Below, piece after piece: positions 45,064-57,599 of a stretch of 64,000 nt of DNA. The DNA is from Henckelia pumila (taxonomy: Eukaryota > Streptophyta > Magnoliopsida > Lamiales > Gesneriaceae): positions 158,363,753-158,427,752 of the forward strand of contig NC_133123.1 of assembly GCF_033568475.1 (NCBI RefSeq). Direction: 5' to 3'. The notes under the pieces are model-generated. The model was not told the origin of the DNA. It saw only the letters and a program-made list of their open reading frames with translations, and made no database searches. Each line of letters starts with the position of its first letter. Position 1 is the stretch's first letter. Both the position numbers and the translations under genes were made by a program.

Positions 45064-46847
45064 GGTTAAAAAAATGTCATTATTTTTTTTATTAATATTT
45101 ATTAAAATATCCAACTAATATTTGTCACCTTACAATTACATTATCATCGTCGGCATTATGATCATCATCATCACCGCAGGTTGTGACCGTGATATCGTCC
45201 TCATAGTTGTCCCCGATCTTAATTTGCAGGGATTTGAAAAACTCTTCGAACCTAATCCCATAACCGATAACACGTTCATGACTCTATCGGTTAGAAGTCG
45301 GACCGGTTAATATTTTTTAAAAAAATTCATCCGATTAAAACGATATTTTATTGGATCTGACCTAATCGAACCGATTTCCATTTGGTCGGATCAGATTTGC
45401 AGGTTTTTGAATTTTAGCATAAAATTCCATGAACACAAGTAGAATGAAAACTTTGGAACCTTTCCAAAAAAAATATAGAAGCTTTCACTTTTGGGGTAGG
45501 TTTGAGTGCCAGAGTAAACAATTCCAACATTTCTCATTTAATTCTCTAATCAATTCTCAAACTAGCGGTGACTTTATCATAACTTGGCATATTAAATAAC
45601 AATAGATTTTTTTTAAAAAAAAATAGTGTCCGTGATCTATGTCGATTTGACTCATGTCAACAATAAAATTAATATTTTTAGTATGAAAAATAATTTAATA
45701 AAATAGAAAAATTTCTCATAAAATTGATCCGTAAGATCGTCTCATACTTGTTTTTTTATTAAATAATATGATACCTAAGTGGACAAGAACAATCAATTTG
45801 AATTTAATGAGCTGGTCATGAGAAAGAAAGTTAAGTACCCCAATAATACTTTTTGGTGGATACCTAAAATAACCAAATTGGTTTTGACTCACACGACACT
45901 TATTCACACACTATTTATCCCCAAAATAAATATAATATTATAAAATTTATTAAATTTCCCGTTACTCGATTAAAAAGAGAGTTGAAACATTATTAAGCAA
46001 TAAGTGGGGATTAATTAATCACTTCATTCGAAATAAAATCTTATGAATATATGTAGAGAAGAGTTAATAAAGGGGCGGCTTTAAGGTAGGGCGGGTCGGG
46101 CGATCGTCAAGGACCCCACCTTGAGACGGGTCTCCATTTATTTTTTAAAAATTAGTATTTAAATTGATACCCAAATAATTAATTTTAATAATTAAATAAT
46201 TATATGATAAAATAAAGAAATTATGAATAGGTTTTTATGAGAAAACTCCTTCTCCAAATAAGTCAAATCAACATAAACTCTCATGGTTCACTAACTCTGT
46301 TAAACTTCTATCTCCTTTCTTCATGCGGCCCTCCAACCAATTTAATCCAAGCATAAAAATTTTTCGTAGATCTCATTGCATCATAAGTAGACATAACGTC
46401 AAGTTTTTCTTACTTATTATGTAATTAAATTATGTTGATTACTCAGATTGCAGGATATGAAATTGAGTAATTTGACAAAGGGTAGCATTTTTCTTTTCAA
46501 TTTTTTTATTTATTAATGAGAATTGATATTTACACTCCATTTTGTGTTATCTACACTTAATTTCATGTATAAAATATGTTTCAAATTTATTAACAAGTGA
46601 AGTGTAAATAACAAAAAAAAATGAAGTATAAATATCGACTCTCTTTACTAATGGATCGTTGCATAATTATTTTATTAATTTCATTACACTAATTTATTAT
46701 TTATATCATATGTATACATTAATAATTTTTTGTTCGTTTTTGGATTCATTATTTATTACCATTTTACATTTTTTATGAATTTAGTTAAAGAGTTCTGTTT
46801 TTGCACAAGTATTCATCATAAAATGTCAAAAAATGAGGACCTTGTAT
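45064..46847. other. AT-rich spacer, no gene seen
   Basis: No supportable gene. A GC-rich stretch at 46070-46130 (GGGGCGGCTTTAAGGTAGGG) resembles transposon-derived sequence, but no partner end was found. Confidence 0.5.
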
Positions 46848-46856
46848 TAAAAAATG

Positions 46857-47167
46857 GGAAAAATTATTTTTTAGTCATGTATGTTTGTTAATTTGCGATT
46901 TTGGTTCTCTATATTTTCAGTTTTCAGTTTTAGTCCGCTATATTTATTTTTTTGGCAATTTTAGTTCTTTTATGATGTGGCGTTGATGTGGCTTCAATGC
47001 AGTACTGATGTGGAGCTGACGTGTATAGTGTCACGTAAGCATTTTCGAATAAAAAGGACTTAAATTACAAAAAATCGGAACATACAGGACTAAAACTGAA
47101 TTATGAAAACATAGAGGACCGAAATCGCAAAGTGACAAACATAAAAAATCAAAATTGCAGTTTTTCC
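46857..47167. mobile_element. Long-TIR MITE (Mutator-like), family 1 copy A, 311 bp
   Basis: The ends are GGAAAAATTATTTTTTAG and, reversed, GGAAAAACTGCAATTTTG, with about 85 bp of inverted similarity (GTTTGTYAMTTTGCGATTT; CAGTTTTAGTCC). It is flanked by a perfect 9-bp duplication TAAAAAATG (46848-46856 and 47168-47176). The middle has GATGTGGCGTTGATGTGG-type units. The second copy is at 56490-56802. Confidence 0.88.
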
Positions 47168-47176
47168 TAAAAAATG

Positions 47177-48487
47177 CGATATGAGTGAATTTTAAACAAT
47201 ATTGATTGTTGAATAAGTTATTTTAAAAAATTACGTGTAATATTCTTTTTAATGTATAGGTTTTTTTAATTATGTATATATATATAAACATAATTAAAAA
47301 AATCATATTTTAAATTCATCCTGAACTTTATTTTTCTTAAAACTGCCTCCAAGAGTTATATAAAGATCTCGATCTCGAAACTCGATCTAAGAGTTTCACT
47401 AGAACAAGAGACACATGACGTGTGTGAATATGAAATGGAGTCGACAATGTTATTTTTGTGCTGTCCATTCGATAATATAAAAAAGGCTCAATCGAATGAA
47501 TATTAATAAGAGCATTTGCTTAATTGCTTTACTCCACAGTTTGTCCCATAATCCGGTGTGCATGTTGTATGTCTGGTGAAGCACGACTTTAGTTCACAGT
47601 GGTGCACTTTGTCTCATCGGTCATCCCTTTATATAGTCAACACCCAACTCAAATTATTGTTTAGATTTTATGTAACTAATATTTTTTTAGTGGAATAAAT
47701 ATATATATTTAAAATAATTTATTACAAATTAATCAATATTATAAATAAAATTATTTAAGAAAATCCTCCCATGATCACCGAATTTTGAAAACTCGAAAAT
47801 TCGATCGCAACGGATGAAATTTGGTTCGATTAAATCCCCGTCAGATTGTTTTTGTTGTCTAGGTGATAGCTCCGATCTGCTTGTCCGATAAAATATTAAT
47901 TTTTCTTATTTTGTATATTTTTGTTTAAAAAATATTTTTTCTTATTTTGTATTTTTTTGTGAATTTATGTGATTGAAGAAAAGAATGCATGATAGGCAAA
48001 TACTTGGATCCGGTGGTACTGTAAGCCATGGTCTTTGTTGGCATCTTGATATGTCTACTTCAAGTTTGACTTGTTGAAAATGTTTTTAAACTTATTTTAA
48101 AATATAAAAAAAAATTGTATTTTTTAAGAAAAATCATTTTTAGATATCAAAGTTACATAATTTTAGACTTTATTGATATTTGTATGCCACCTCTAAAGCG
48201 TCTCATTATTAGATTACATTATACGGCCACAATATTACACTATATTTTATTGTTTTTAAAATACCAATGTGTTATTAACAAATCAATAATTACAAAATAA
48301 AAGTGTATAATGTTATAAATATATTTTTATTATAGATGATTATTTTTATTTATGTAGATTTGAAAGATTAATTTGTGATCAAGATAAATATTCAGCCTCG
48401 TGTTAGAAAAATATAATTTCCGCCTCTTTGGCTCCATATATATGTTTTTCTATTAAACTCTCTGTACTTAGAAACACAAAAAATCGT

Positions 48488-48532
<45 letters not shown>

Positions 48533-49789
48533 ATTTGAGTCGATTGGTACTATCAATTCGTAAATTAATGCTTTAGTTTGAATGTTTTATACTCGTATTT
48601 CTAATTTGAGTGCCACAAGATACTGTCATTTTGTGTCCAAGATTTTTGTTCTAATCTCGCACCAAAAAATTATAATAACATTCAAATTTTAAGTCATTAA
48701 TTGATACCTGGAATTGCATACATTTGTACATTAAATTCAACTTTATGCACGTCTATTGACTCGACAAAGTTTAACATTTTGTTTCCTGATTTTATTAAAT
48801 TGGTATTTAATATTTGAAAATTGGGGCTATACTTTCAACATTATGCACCCATAGTTATAGTTAATTTTCTCGTGATACATATATCATAAATAATGTGCCC
48901 AATTACAGTTTACGATTACCAAAATCCATAAATTTATGTTACAATTTCAGTCATATGTACCTTTTTTTTTTTTTTTTTTTAATTTTATCGAAAGGTCGGG
49001 AAGCTGCAAGGACAAATCATGTGGGATAGCTGAATAGAGAGCTCACACTAAATTTTATTGACACGATGATAGAATCCTAGCTAATTTATGTTGGTGTCAA
49101 GGACTGAGTCCTGATATTCACATAAGAAAACACTTAAGAGAACAGGGACGAAACCAAAAATTCATATTAGAGGGCTAAACTGAATACAATTCAAATTAAT
49201 CATAAATTTTTTTATGTAAAATTTTTAATTGAAAAAATTAATGCATCGAGATACATAATAAAATGTTGGCAAATATATAAAGCATTAAAAAGCCCGGTAA
49301 ACAAGTAAAGCATTATAAAAACTTGTAATTCACGCACGCGAAAATTTGCGTGCATAAATAGTTTATATTACATTTAAAAATAATTAACATTTTTGTTCAT
49401 TCATTAATTTGATCAAAGTAATTATTTTAAGGGATTCATGCATTATTATATTGTATTGTATAGATAATCAAACAAGACATCTAAAAGAGGGTGAGGAAAA
49501 TTTTAGCGGTCTACTAAATTATGCGTCCTTGTACGAGAATCATACACAACATGCGATGTATCTACAACATAATAGGGTTTTTTTTTTTTAATTCAGTGAG
49601 AGATTTGTTATAATTATTTAGGTCTCAAATTCGAAATTTGTTCAAAATTTAGAATATTAATATCAGATAAGTTATAAATCATTATATCAAAAATGACGAA
49701 TCGACGGCTCCAAATTCCATGCCAAAAAAAATCCAGAACCGAAATAGATATTGATCATGTGAGGTCCACTTGATCCAACGATGGTATCA
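47177..49789. other. AT-rich spacer with (AT)n at 48494-48530, no gene seen
   Basis: No ORF with family resemblance. A microsatellite lies at 48494-48530 and a T run at 48962-48980. GCACGCGAAAATTTGCGTGC (49334-49353) is a Helitron-end-like hairpin without other support. Confidence 0.5.
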
Positions 49790-50215
49790 GGGTGGGTCAA
49801 TACGGTATACCGTATCGAAAATCGGTTATCGTATATCGTATCGAAAAAATCGGTATGGAATTTTTTCATATTGATATCGTACCGTATATCGAATATATCG
49901 AATTTTCGGTATACTGAACTTTTGGTATGGCGAAATCTATACCGTGTACCGATACCGAATTCAAAAAAAATTCGATATACCGGCAAAAAAGTCGGTATAC
50001 CGAAAATGTTCATATATATATTTTTTAAAAAAATTTATTTTTGGTATTTCGGTATATACCGGTATACCGAAAAATAAAATTTATCATACCGATACCGATA
50101 CCGAAAATTTCGGTACGGTGATACCGTATCGAAATTTTCGGTATCCCGATTTTTTCGGTAATTTCGGTAATTTTTTCGATACGATTTTCCGATATTTCGG
50201 TATTTTTCCCCACCT
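49790..50215. mobile_element. hAT-like MITE with CGGTATACCG units
   Basis: The left end has CAGGGTGGG (49788-49796) and the right end, reversed, AAAGGTGGGG. Between them about 20 copies of CGGTAT/ATACCG/CGATAC occur in both orientations, including perfect CGGTATACCG palindromes. This is the composition of a known type of plant hAT MITE. Target duplications were not resolved. Confidence 0.55.
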
Positions 50216-50884
50216 TTAATCCTTCCCAACCTCTAATCCTTCCCAACAAAAATCACATGTGTGATACAGGCTTACAGCAAACCACATTTATGCAGAAATT
50301 GGAAGGGCAACTCACAAAATTCCATTTAATTGGTGATAAAATAGTTTCCACCAGATACATTTAATAAGAGAAAATATATTAATGTGAGGTTTTCCAAAAA
50401 AAATAAAAAATAAAAAAATGAATAGTATGTGTAAATGTATAGGCCACACTTGCAATCCCCTGTATTATATATTATCTTGTTTCCCACCCTTTTTTTGTCA
50501 TTTTTGGTCGTCATGTCATTTTCTCTTATTTTTCCACAAAATCCTTAATTTCTTCGTGTCATAAATTGAAATAATTATTTTAAATTGTCACGCAACTTTC
50601 TGCTCCAATTACGAGAATCTCGTATTTTTATTTTTATTTTTTTTCCCAGAATCCCGCTGTCCCTATATTTTCATGTGAAACAATAGTTTTTATAGAATGT
50701 AACGGATTGATAATCATTGTAGAGGTTACGAGAATAAATTTTATGTGATACAAAATAAAATTTAAGTAATAAAAATGACACGAAATTAGAAGGACGAAAT
50801 CGATAGAAAGAGAAAAGTATGTAGTCGTACTTATAAATTATCCCGAGTTTTACATTCTATATCTAAAGATCGGTAAGTTAGATT

Positions 50885-51035
50885 TTACTTATACAAGCAT
50901 TGTCTTGACATACATCCAACGGTCCTCATTTATCAATAAATGTGGGATCCATTACTTTTTAGTGGACCTTGCATTATTTGATAAATGAGGACCCTTAGAT
51001 TTATCATGAGAATAGTACCTGTAAATGTAGGTTGA
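50885..51035. mobile_element. Foldback/MITE-like element with about 65-bp imperfect arms
   Basis: GGTCCTCATTTATCAAT (from 50921) and its reverse ATTTGATAAATGAGGACC (to 50994) are the best-conserved part of longer imperfect arms. The loop holds ATTACTTTTTAGTGG. No coding capacity is seen. Confidence 0.5.
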
Positions 51036-52024
51036 AATGAACCCCAAAAACCAAAATTAACGGAGTGCTTTAAGTTGCATTTTAACTGATTGATTTTAAA
51101 TATATTTATTTTTTTTTTTGTTATTGTTTAAAGAAGTTAGATCATAAATTTTAAATACACACTTATATGTTTATATAATTCATTAATGTTAATCATGATG
51201 AATTCTAATTTCACTCAATAGTAGTATCTTTTGAAATATTTTCTACTTATATTACTAATACGTACAAAATTAAGTATAGATTTAAAATTTATCTATTTTT
51301 TTAATTATAAAAAATAAAATAAAACTAATTAAAATATATGAGTTCCAAATTTATCTCTCCAAGTGTAAGGGAAAAAAAACCGTGTGATTTCACTCAACGT
51401 CTCACCTCAAAACCTTTTTTCAGATGCTGGTGCATTTTTATATGTGGCCTAATTATTATATGGTAAGACAAGTGTTTATTTAGGAAATTGAACACATCCT
51501 TAGCCTTTTTCAATCAATATACAAAGATCATTCAATTTTGTCATATGATCACTTAATTTGCTATTTCAACAATATAACCTAACTCACTATAATTGTGACC
51601 GCCTTGAATCTCTATTTTCTACTTAATTCGAGCACATACATATAATATCTCACTCTTCCATATATAGTTTATGATTTCCAAAATATATATATATATATAT
51701 ATATAAATATTTGTTGAACGCTTCCGTTAGCATCTATGAGAGCACCGACTGTAGTAACATGATGACTTCCACATATTGGATCGATGTACATGATGTCATC
51801 TCAGTGATGCTCACGTAAATATAAACAGTAAGTGATCACCATATCACACACACATATATATAAAATATACACACATACTTTGCATAAATACAATATCTGA
51901 TGTAAAAATAAGGAAAATCGTCAAGTCATCATGATTTTGGTGTCACACGGAAAAATGAATGTAAAAGACTAATCCAAATATAGCGGTCTCAATAGAAATT
52001 TAATAGCATAAAGGACCAAAATCA

Positions 52025-52057
<33 letters not shown>

Positions 52058-52278
52058 TTACAAAAATATGGAAAACAAAGGGAAAACGACTCAAACTCGT
52101 ATAGTTGTATATAATGGAGGAGAGAGCTAGCATAACAAAATGGCTCAAAACGAGTGATTGACCTTAGTCTCACCACTACTCTTCTTTGTTTAATTTTAAA
52201 GTCACAATAGTGTTTCCCACTTGCCAAAAAATTGTATTAACTCGAGTCATCGGATCAAGTGCCAAAACTAGCTAGAAT
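51036..52278. other. Upstream region of the third NPF gene, with (AAT)n microsatellite
   Basis: No gene is seen. (AAT)n covers 52026-52056 and an (AT)n run lies at 51684-51704. No convincing TATA box close to the ATG at 52279 could be chosen. Confidence 0.5.
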
Positions 52279-55200
52279 ATGGCCGTGGATATGGAAGAGA
52301 AGAAAACTACAGCAAATGATGAAGATGAACCAGAGATCAACTACAGAGGAATCAAAGCCATGCCTTTCATCATCGGTAATATATATTTTTTAATTTGATT
52401 TTCACCCTTTTAATTTTTCTTGCTGAATTCAACTATTTGGAGATGATTCTAAATCGGGTTCTTGGAAAAAACAACGAATATTGAACAAAGGGAACGAGAC
52501 ATTTGAGAAGCTGGGAGCACTCGGGATGCTGTTCAATCTTCAGGTTTATTTGACGACTGTTTTTAATATGAGCCGGATCTCCGCCACGACTCTGTTGAAT
52601 GTCTTCAACGGGACGACCAATTTCTGCACGCTCATCGGTGCTTACGCTAGCGACACTTACTTCGGCCGCTACAAAACTCTCGGATTTGGCTCCGTCGCTT
52701 CCTTTCTGGTGTGTGTTAACGCGATTTTGGTTGAGTAGATCCTATCCGTCACGTGGGTGACGTCCACGTTATCGTGGCGGTTCATGATTGGTTAAAATTA
52801 GTGAACTCCACGTTAAACCCATTAATTTTAACTAATCATGATCGGCCGCGATTTTCAAATACACCCAAGATCAGTATTGTGACGACTAATTAACGACCGT
52901 TTTTTTTTTTTTTCCTTTTTGGTCGCAGGGGTTGCTGGTGATAACACTGACGGCTGCGGTCAAGAACCTGCATCCGCCCCATTGCGGGCCGCAAGACGTC
53001 CGTTGCGTCGGGCCGAGCCCGTGGCAAATGGCGTTCCTGTTGAGCGGGTTCGGGCTGATGATCCTCGGGGCGGGCTCCATCCGGCCGTGTAACTTGGCCT
53101 TCGGGGCCGATCAGTTCAACCCGAAAACAGAGGCGGGGAAGAGGGGGATCGACAGCTTCTTCAACTGGTACTTCTTCACGCTGTCTTTCGCGCAAATGGT
53201 GTCGGTGACGCTCGTCGTTTACGTGCAATCCGACGTGAGCTGGGGTATCGGGCTGGGGATTCCCACGGCGTTTATGTTGATTTCGTGCTTCGTGTTCTTC
53301 GTGGGGACCGGCATTTACGTGATCGTGAAGCCGGAGGGGAGTCCGTTCACGAGCGTGGCGCAGGTACTTGTGGTCGCCGCCAAGAAGAGACGGCTGAAGC
53401 CGCCGCAGCAGCAGGGGATTGGCCTGTTCAATTATACGCCACCCAAGTCGCTCAACTCAAAGCTACCCCATACAGAACAATTCAGGTATGTCATATGTGT
53501 AATGTGTTCTATATTTTTTGTTAATGCCACCATTTTCGGATTTTTTTTTTATTTTTTTATTTTTTTATTTTGGTGTGTGGTGGTTACAATTTATTGGTTC
53601 CACATTGTGAAGTTTTGATTGATGAATTAGGTTGGTGCAATATAAAAATGCTCCACTGATGAAGTAATGACTAATGAATTCACCTATGGGATTATGGATT
53701 CAGAAAATAGATCGAGGGTAGTCTTGTGTTAGAGGTCTCACGGTTTTAAATTCATAAGATGTGTTAATTTGACCACTATTTAACATGAAAAATAATATTA
53801 AGACATAAAATTTATATTTTTTTATAAATCGAGTCAAATAAGATATCTATTTCGTAAAATTGATTCATAAGACCAAATTTTTGTGCAGAAAATAACCAAA
53901 TTGGTTCTCTACTTTGGTCAATTTTGTGTTTTGGTTTTTTTTCAAAGATTGTTTTTAAAATTTTGGTTGGACGCTTAACATTAGATATTTATCAAGTGTT
54001 TGACGTCACATCAATGTTAAACATAATAGAAACAAAAATCAAATTCCTGTCAGAAATTACCAATTTGGATAACCATTTTAGTAAAGTTCCCATCTATATA
54101 TTATTTATACAAAATTGGAGGAAACTAGAAATTTGGGCAAGAGGAAAATATATTTATTTATTTAACCATTTGATGAACGATCTTTGTGTGATAAATCTTG
54201 AAATGTATATTAGCGGTAGCCATAGCTTGACAATTCTTCGTGTCAAGGAATCATATTGCGTGACCCAACTGCTATGTTTGCCATATTATATTGTCAATTC
54301 TTATTTGATTATTCGACAACCATCTATATATTATTATTTCCTTATTCATTTTATTTACATATTTTGGACTTATAATATTTTTTAATGCTTTCTTTCTGCA
54401 CGGACAAGATAATAAAGTAAATTAAATATAGTTATATTATTGGTTTGGAATCTAATTTAACAATTTTTAGGAACTAAATAAATAATTAATAGTTAAGATG
54501 GAATATATCTTGAATGTATCTATTATGTTAGCTGATTATTTATTATTACGTTATTGAACTGTATTTCTCTTTTTATTTTATTAATGAGTAGGTCTGTTGT
54601 AAGAAACTCTCATAAAATTATATTCGTGGTATATATCAACTTGACGAATAGGAGTTTTGATAAATTAGTTTTTCTGTAATACAATATCATATATTTTTAT
54701 CCATAAGATAGATCGACCGGATCCATTTTTGGAGAGAAAAGTCATATATTTTATATATAAAATAATATTTTTTTTACTAGTCGAATCGAATATATTGAAG
54801 ATTTGTTTTACAAAATTGCCTCGTAAAATAGTCTAATAAGAACACAAATTGTTGATACGTTAGCACGAAGTAGTCAGCAAAAGAAAGATATTAACTAAAA
54901 AAAAACTAAAATACATGACATACCATGGGCAGTGCCCATGTGTTAGCTAAAAGAACACAAATTTTTGATATGTTTATGCGAACATCTCGAATGCAAAAAA
55001 ATATGGGTCGTTGAATGCAGTATATGGGCATGCATCCTATATGCTAGCATAGACAGACCCTAACATTAGACTGGACTTGCACTTAATTGGTGTTCTTTAT
55101 CATATAAATATATATTCATATTTTGTCACTCAAAACTTGAATCAAATTAGCACTGATATTTATTTCTCGAACAAAATTTGGTGGTTAGATTTCTGGACAA

Positions 55201-56080
55201 AGCAGCAGTAAAGACAGCAGAAGACGAGCTGAATTCCAACGGATCCCCATCCAATCCATGGCAGCTCTGCAGCATGCAACAGATCGAAGAAGTGAAGTGC
55301 ATCCTCCGCGTGCTCCCAATCTGGGCCGCCTCCATCCTCTACCAAGTCGGCGAGAAGCAACAGTACATCGTCTTCCAAGCCATGCAATCCGACCGAAGCC
55401 TGGCCGGCTCCGCCTTTCGAATCCCTCCCGCCACTTACAGCGTCTTCACCATGCTAACCCTCACCATCTGGCTCCCCATCTACGACCGCATCATCGTCCC
55501 CTACCTCCGCAAGATCACCAAGAAAGAAGGAGGCATTACCGTCCTACAAAGGATCGGCTTCGGCATTTTCTTGACCATCATCGAGTCCTTGGTCTCGGCT
55601 TTCGTCGAACAGAAGAGGCGGGGGATGGCTCTCAGCCATCCGCTGGAGCATTCTCCCCGCGGGGACGTGTCCCCCATGTCGGCTTTGTGGCTCGTCCCGC
55701 AGCTTTGCGTCGCGGGGCTCGCGGAAGGGTTTAGCGCCATAGGGCAGGTGGAGTTCTACTACAAGCAGTTCCCGGAGAATATGAGGAGCATTGCGGGGTC
55801 TTTCTTCTTCTGCGGGATGGCGGCTGCGGGTTATTTGAACGGGTTCTTGATAACGGGGTTGCATAGGATGACGGAAGGGTCGCCGTCCGGGAACTGGCTG
55901 CCGGAGGATTTGAATAAGGGGAGGTTGGATTACTTCTACTACTTGGTGGCGGGGCTTTGTGCTTTGAATTTTTGCTATTTTGTTGTTTGTGCCCATTGGT
56001 ATAGGTATAAAGGGGTGGGGGTTGCGGATAGTGGTGTTGAAATTGTGGAAAAAGAAAAGGAAAATAAATATATTGTGTAG
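52279..56080 (+). CDS. NRT1/PTR-family transporter, NPF2.9/2.10/2.11-like (4 exons, 587 aa)
   Basis: Exons are 52279-52375, 52491-52708, 52929-53485 and 55189-56080; introns are 115, 220 and 1703 nt. The start gives the acidic N-terminus ending [12 protein letters not shown], matching its neighbour. ExxEK is at residues 35-39. Exon 3 has [16 protein letters not shown] and [13 protein letters not shown]. Exon 4 starts FLDKAAVKT and contains [17 protein letters not shown] and [14 protein letters not shown]. It is a 12-helix, proton-coupled carrier at the plasma membrane by family; the clade includes nitrate and glucosinolate transporters, and the substrate is unknown. It is a tandem paralogue of the gene at 39267. 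Two oddities: the first acceptor (AACAAAG|G) lacks a nearby pyrimidine tract, and intron 3 is about 18 times longer than in the paralogue. AATAAA is at 56148, 68 nt after the stop. Confidence 0.94.
53486..55188 (+). other. Expanded intron 3 of the third NPF gene
   Basis: It starts GTATGTC and ends GGTTAG, 1703 nt versus 92 nt at the same site in the paralogue. It is AT-rich. The frame at 53924-54385 has no family resemblance. No terminal repeats were found that would name an inserted element, though GGGCAGTGCCCATGTGTTAGC (near 54928) resembles a piece just downstream of the gene (near 56325). Confidence 0.8.
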
Positions 56081-56147
56081 GAAATTAATTAACTATATAT
56101 ATAATTTAGTTTTTATTATATAGTATAAATGTATTAGTCATGTCATG

Positions 56148-56158
56148 AATAAATAAAT
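56148..56158 (+). terminator. Candidate polyadenylation signal of the third NPF gene
   Basis: Overlapping AATAAA copies (AATAAATAAAT), 68 nt after the stop codon. Confidence 0.55.
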
Positions 56159-56489
56159 AAATTATGGTCATAGCAAATTATGAAGTGGTGTGTTTTCAAT
56201 TCATTTTCCTTGTTTTCTTTATTACAAATTGAGAACATTACTTGTCAAATTCGTGAACTTTAGCAATTAATGCAACACTTGATCAAATCAAGTCTACTTG
56301 CACAGGGAAGGTCTATGCTTACCACGTGCCCATGTGTTAATTCAACTACCCTATTTTATTTGCATTTCAAATGTTTATGTAAATATATGAAATACAAATA
56401 AAAATAACTTGATGTAGCACATGAGCACTGTTCATATGTTAGCATAAACTCTTCCACTTGGATATACGACCAATGTATTTTTATTTTAG

Positions 56490-56802
56490 GGAAAATTATT
56501 TTTTTGTTCCTGTATGTTTGTTATTTTGCGATTTCGGTCCTCTACAATTTCAGATTTCAGTTTTAGTTCGATATCTTTATTTTTTTGGCAATTTTAGTCT
56601 TTTTTCCGATGTGGAGCTGATGTGGAACCAATGCAGTGTTGATCTAGAGTTGACCTGTATAGTGTCACGTTAGCATTTTCGAAGAAAAATGACTGAAATT
56701 ACCAAAAATCAGAACATGCAGGACTAAAACTGAAATATGAAAATATAGATGACCAAAATCGCAAAGTGACAAAGATCCAAAACAAAAATTGCAGTTTTTT
56801 CT
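56490..56802. mobile_element. Long-TIR MITE (Mutator-like), family 1 copy B, 313 bp
   Basis: Homologous along its length to 46857-47167, in the same orientation (GTATGTTTGTTATTTTGCGA on the left, CAAAATCGCAAAGTGACAAA on the right). The flanks TTATTTTAG (56481-56489) and TTATTTTAT (56803-56811) are a 9-bp duplication with one mismatch. It lies 410 bp after the stop of the third NPF gene. A short open frame in it is an artefact. Confidence 0.88.
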
Positions 56803-56964
56803 TTATTTTATTATATTTTTTTTGACATAGCCGATGTAATTTTATTTTGTGTTGTTTATATATGTATGAATTTATATACTTACCTTCGTTTCAAATATAT
56901 AGGTTTAGAATAGAAAATTTTACAGACAAACTTCAATTTTGTTTTTATTTAAATGAGTTGTAAT

Positions 56965-57189
56965 TGTTATAAATATATTATTATTATAGATGATTATCTT
57001 ATTTAATATATGATCAAGATAAATATGTAAAGATAATATTTGTACAGATTTGTATCTTGTAATTTTTTCCTATAAATAGGGGTGATTGAGTTCAATGAAA
57101 ATTGCACCTGAGTATTGACTCATATGAATTCTCTCTTCTCTCATGAATTTTTTCTACCCATCTCTCTATTTCTATTATGATTTATAACA
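56965..57189 (+). mobile_element. 5' LTR of the copia-type element (225 bp)
   Basis: It starts TGTTATAA and ends TTATAACA (8-bp inverted ends). The TATA box TATAAATAG is at 57071-57079. It differs from the 3' LTR by nine substitutions and one indel as counted by eye, about 96% identity. Confidence 0.92.
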
Positions 57190-57203
57190 CGTTATCAGCA
57201 CGA
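57190..57203 (+). other. Primer-binding-site region of the copia-type element
   Basis: CGTTATCAGCACGA follows the LTR directly. It is not the standard initiator-Met site TGGTATCAGAGC, but shares TATCAG and is in the right place. Identity of the priming tRNA or tRNA half is not determined. Confidence 0.45.
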
Positions 57204-57403
57204 TGCTTTAACCAACTGAGAATGAAAATAATTCTCGTTTTATTGATGCTGTTGGAATAGCACAACGTGTTGTCAATACTCAAATTTATGAGAGATATTC
57301 ATTGGTGCTCTAGAAGTAGCACAATGAAAATAATTGATATATTGGTGCCCATGAAATATCATGAATATGTTGATGACTATAAAGTAGCACAACATGATTT
57401 ATG

Positions 57404-57599
57404 AGCCCGTTTGGATTTTGTAGAGATTTTTTAAAATAAGTGCTTTTAAAAGCTATAATTTTTGGCTTTTAAAAAAGCTCTAATTTTGACTTAAAAAAGT
57501 GCTTATTTAAGCACTTTTTTGGTCAACCAAACACCTTGTTAACTGACAAGCGCTTAAAAAAGTGCTTTTTTAGCCTGACTTTTGAAACCAAACGGGGCC
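57404..57599. mobile_element. MITE inside the copia-type element
   Basis: AGCCCGTTTGGATTT on the left and CCAAACGGGGCC on the right are inverted ends. The inside has AAGTGCTTTTAAAAGC / AAAAAAGTGCTTTTTTA units in both orientations. This is a common plant MITE design (hAT or PIF/Harbinger). Target duplication is not resolved. Confidence 0.65.

Noticed and set aside
45122..45310. Short frame with Ile-rich start
   Set aside because: No homology signal, no upstream promoter features.
52709..52928. Hairpin in intron 2 of the third NPF gene as a MITE
   Set aside because: A 21-bp stem (CATGATTGGTTAAAATTAGTG and its reverse) exists, but no target duplication or further copy is visible here.
53924..54385. 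153-codon frame in intron 3 of the third NPF gene
   Set aside because: The composition is AT-driven, no domain is seen, and the exon 3-exon 4 join is exact without it.
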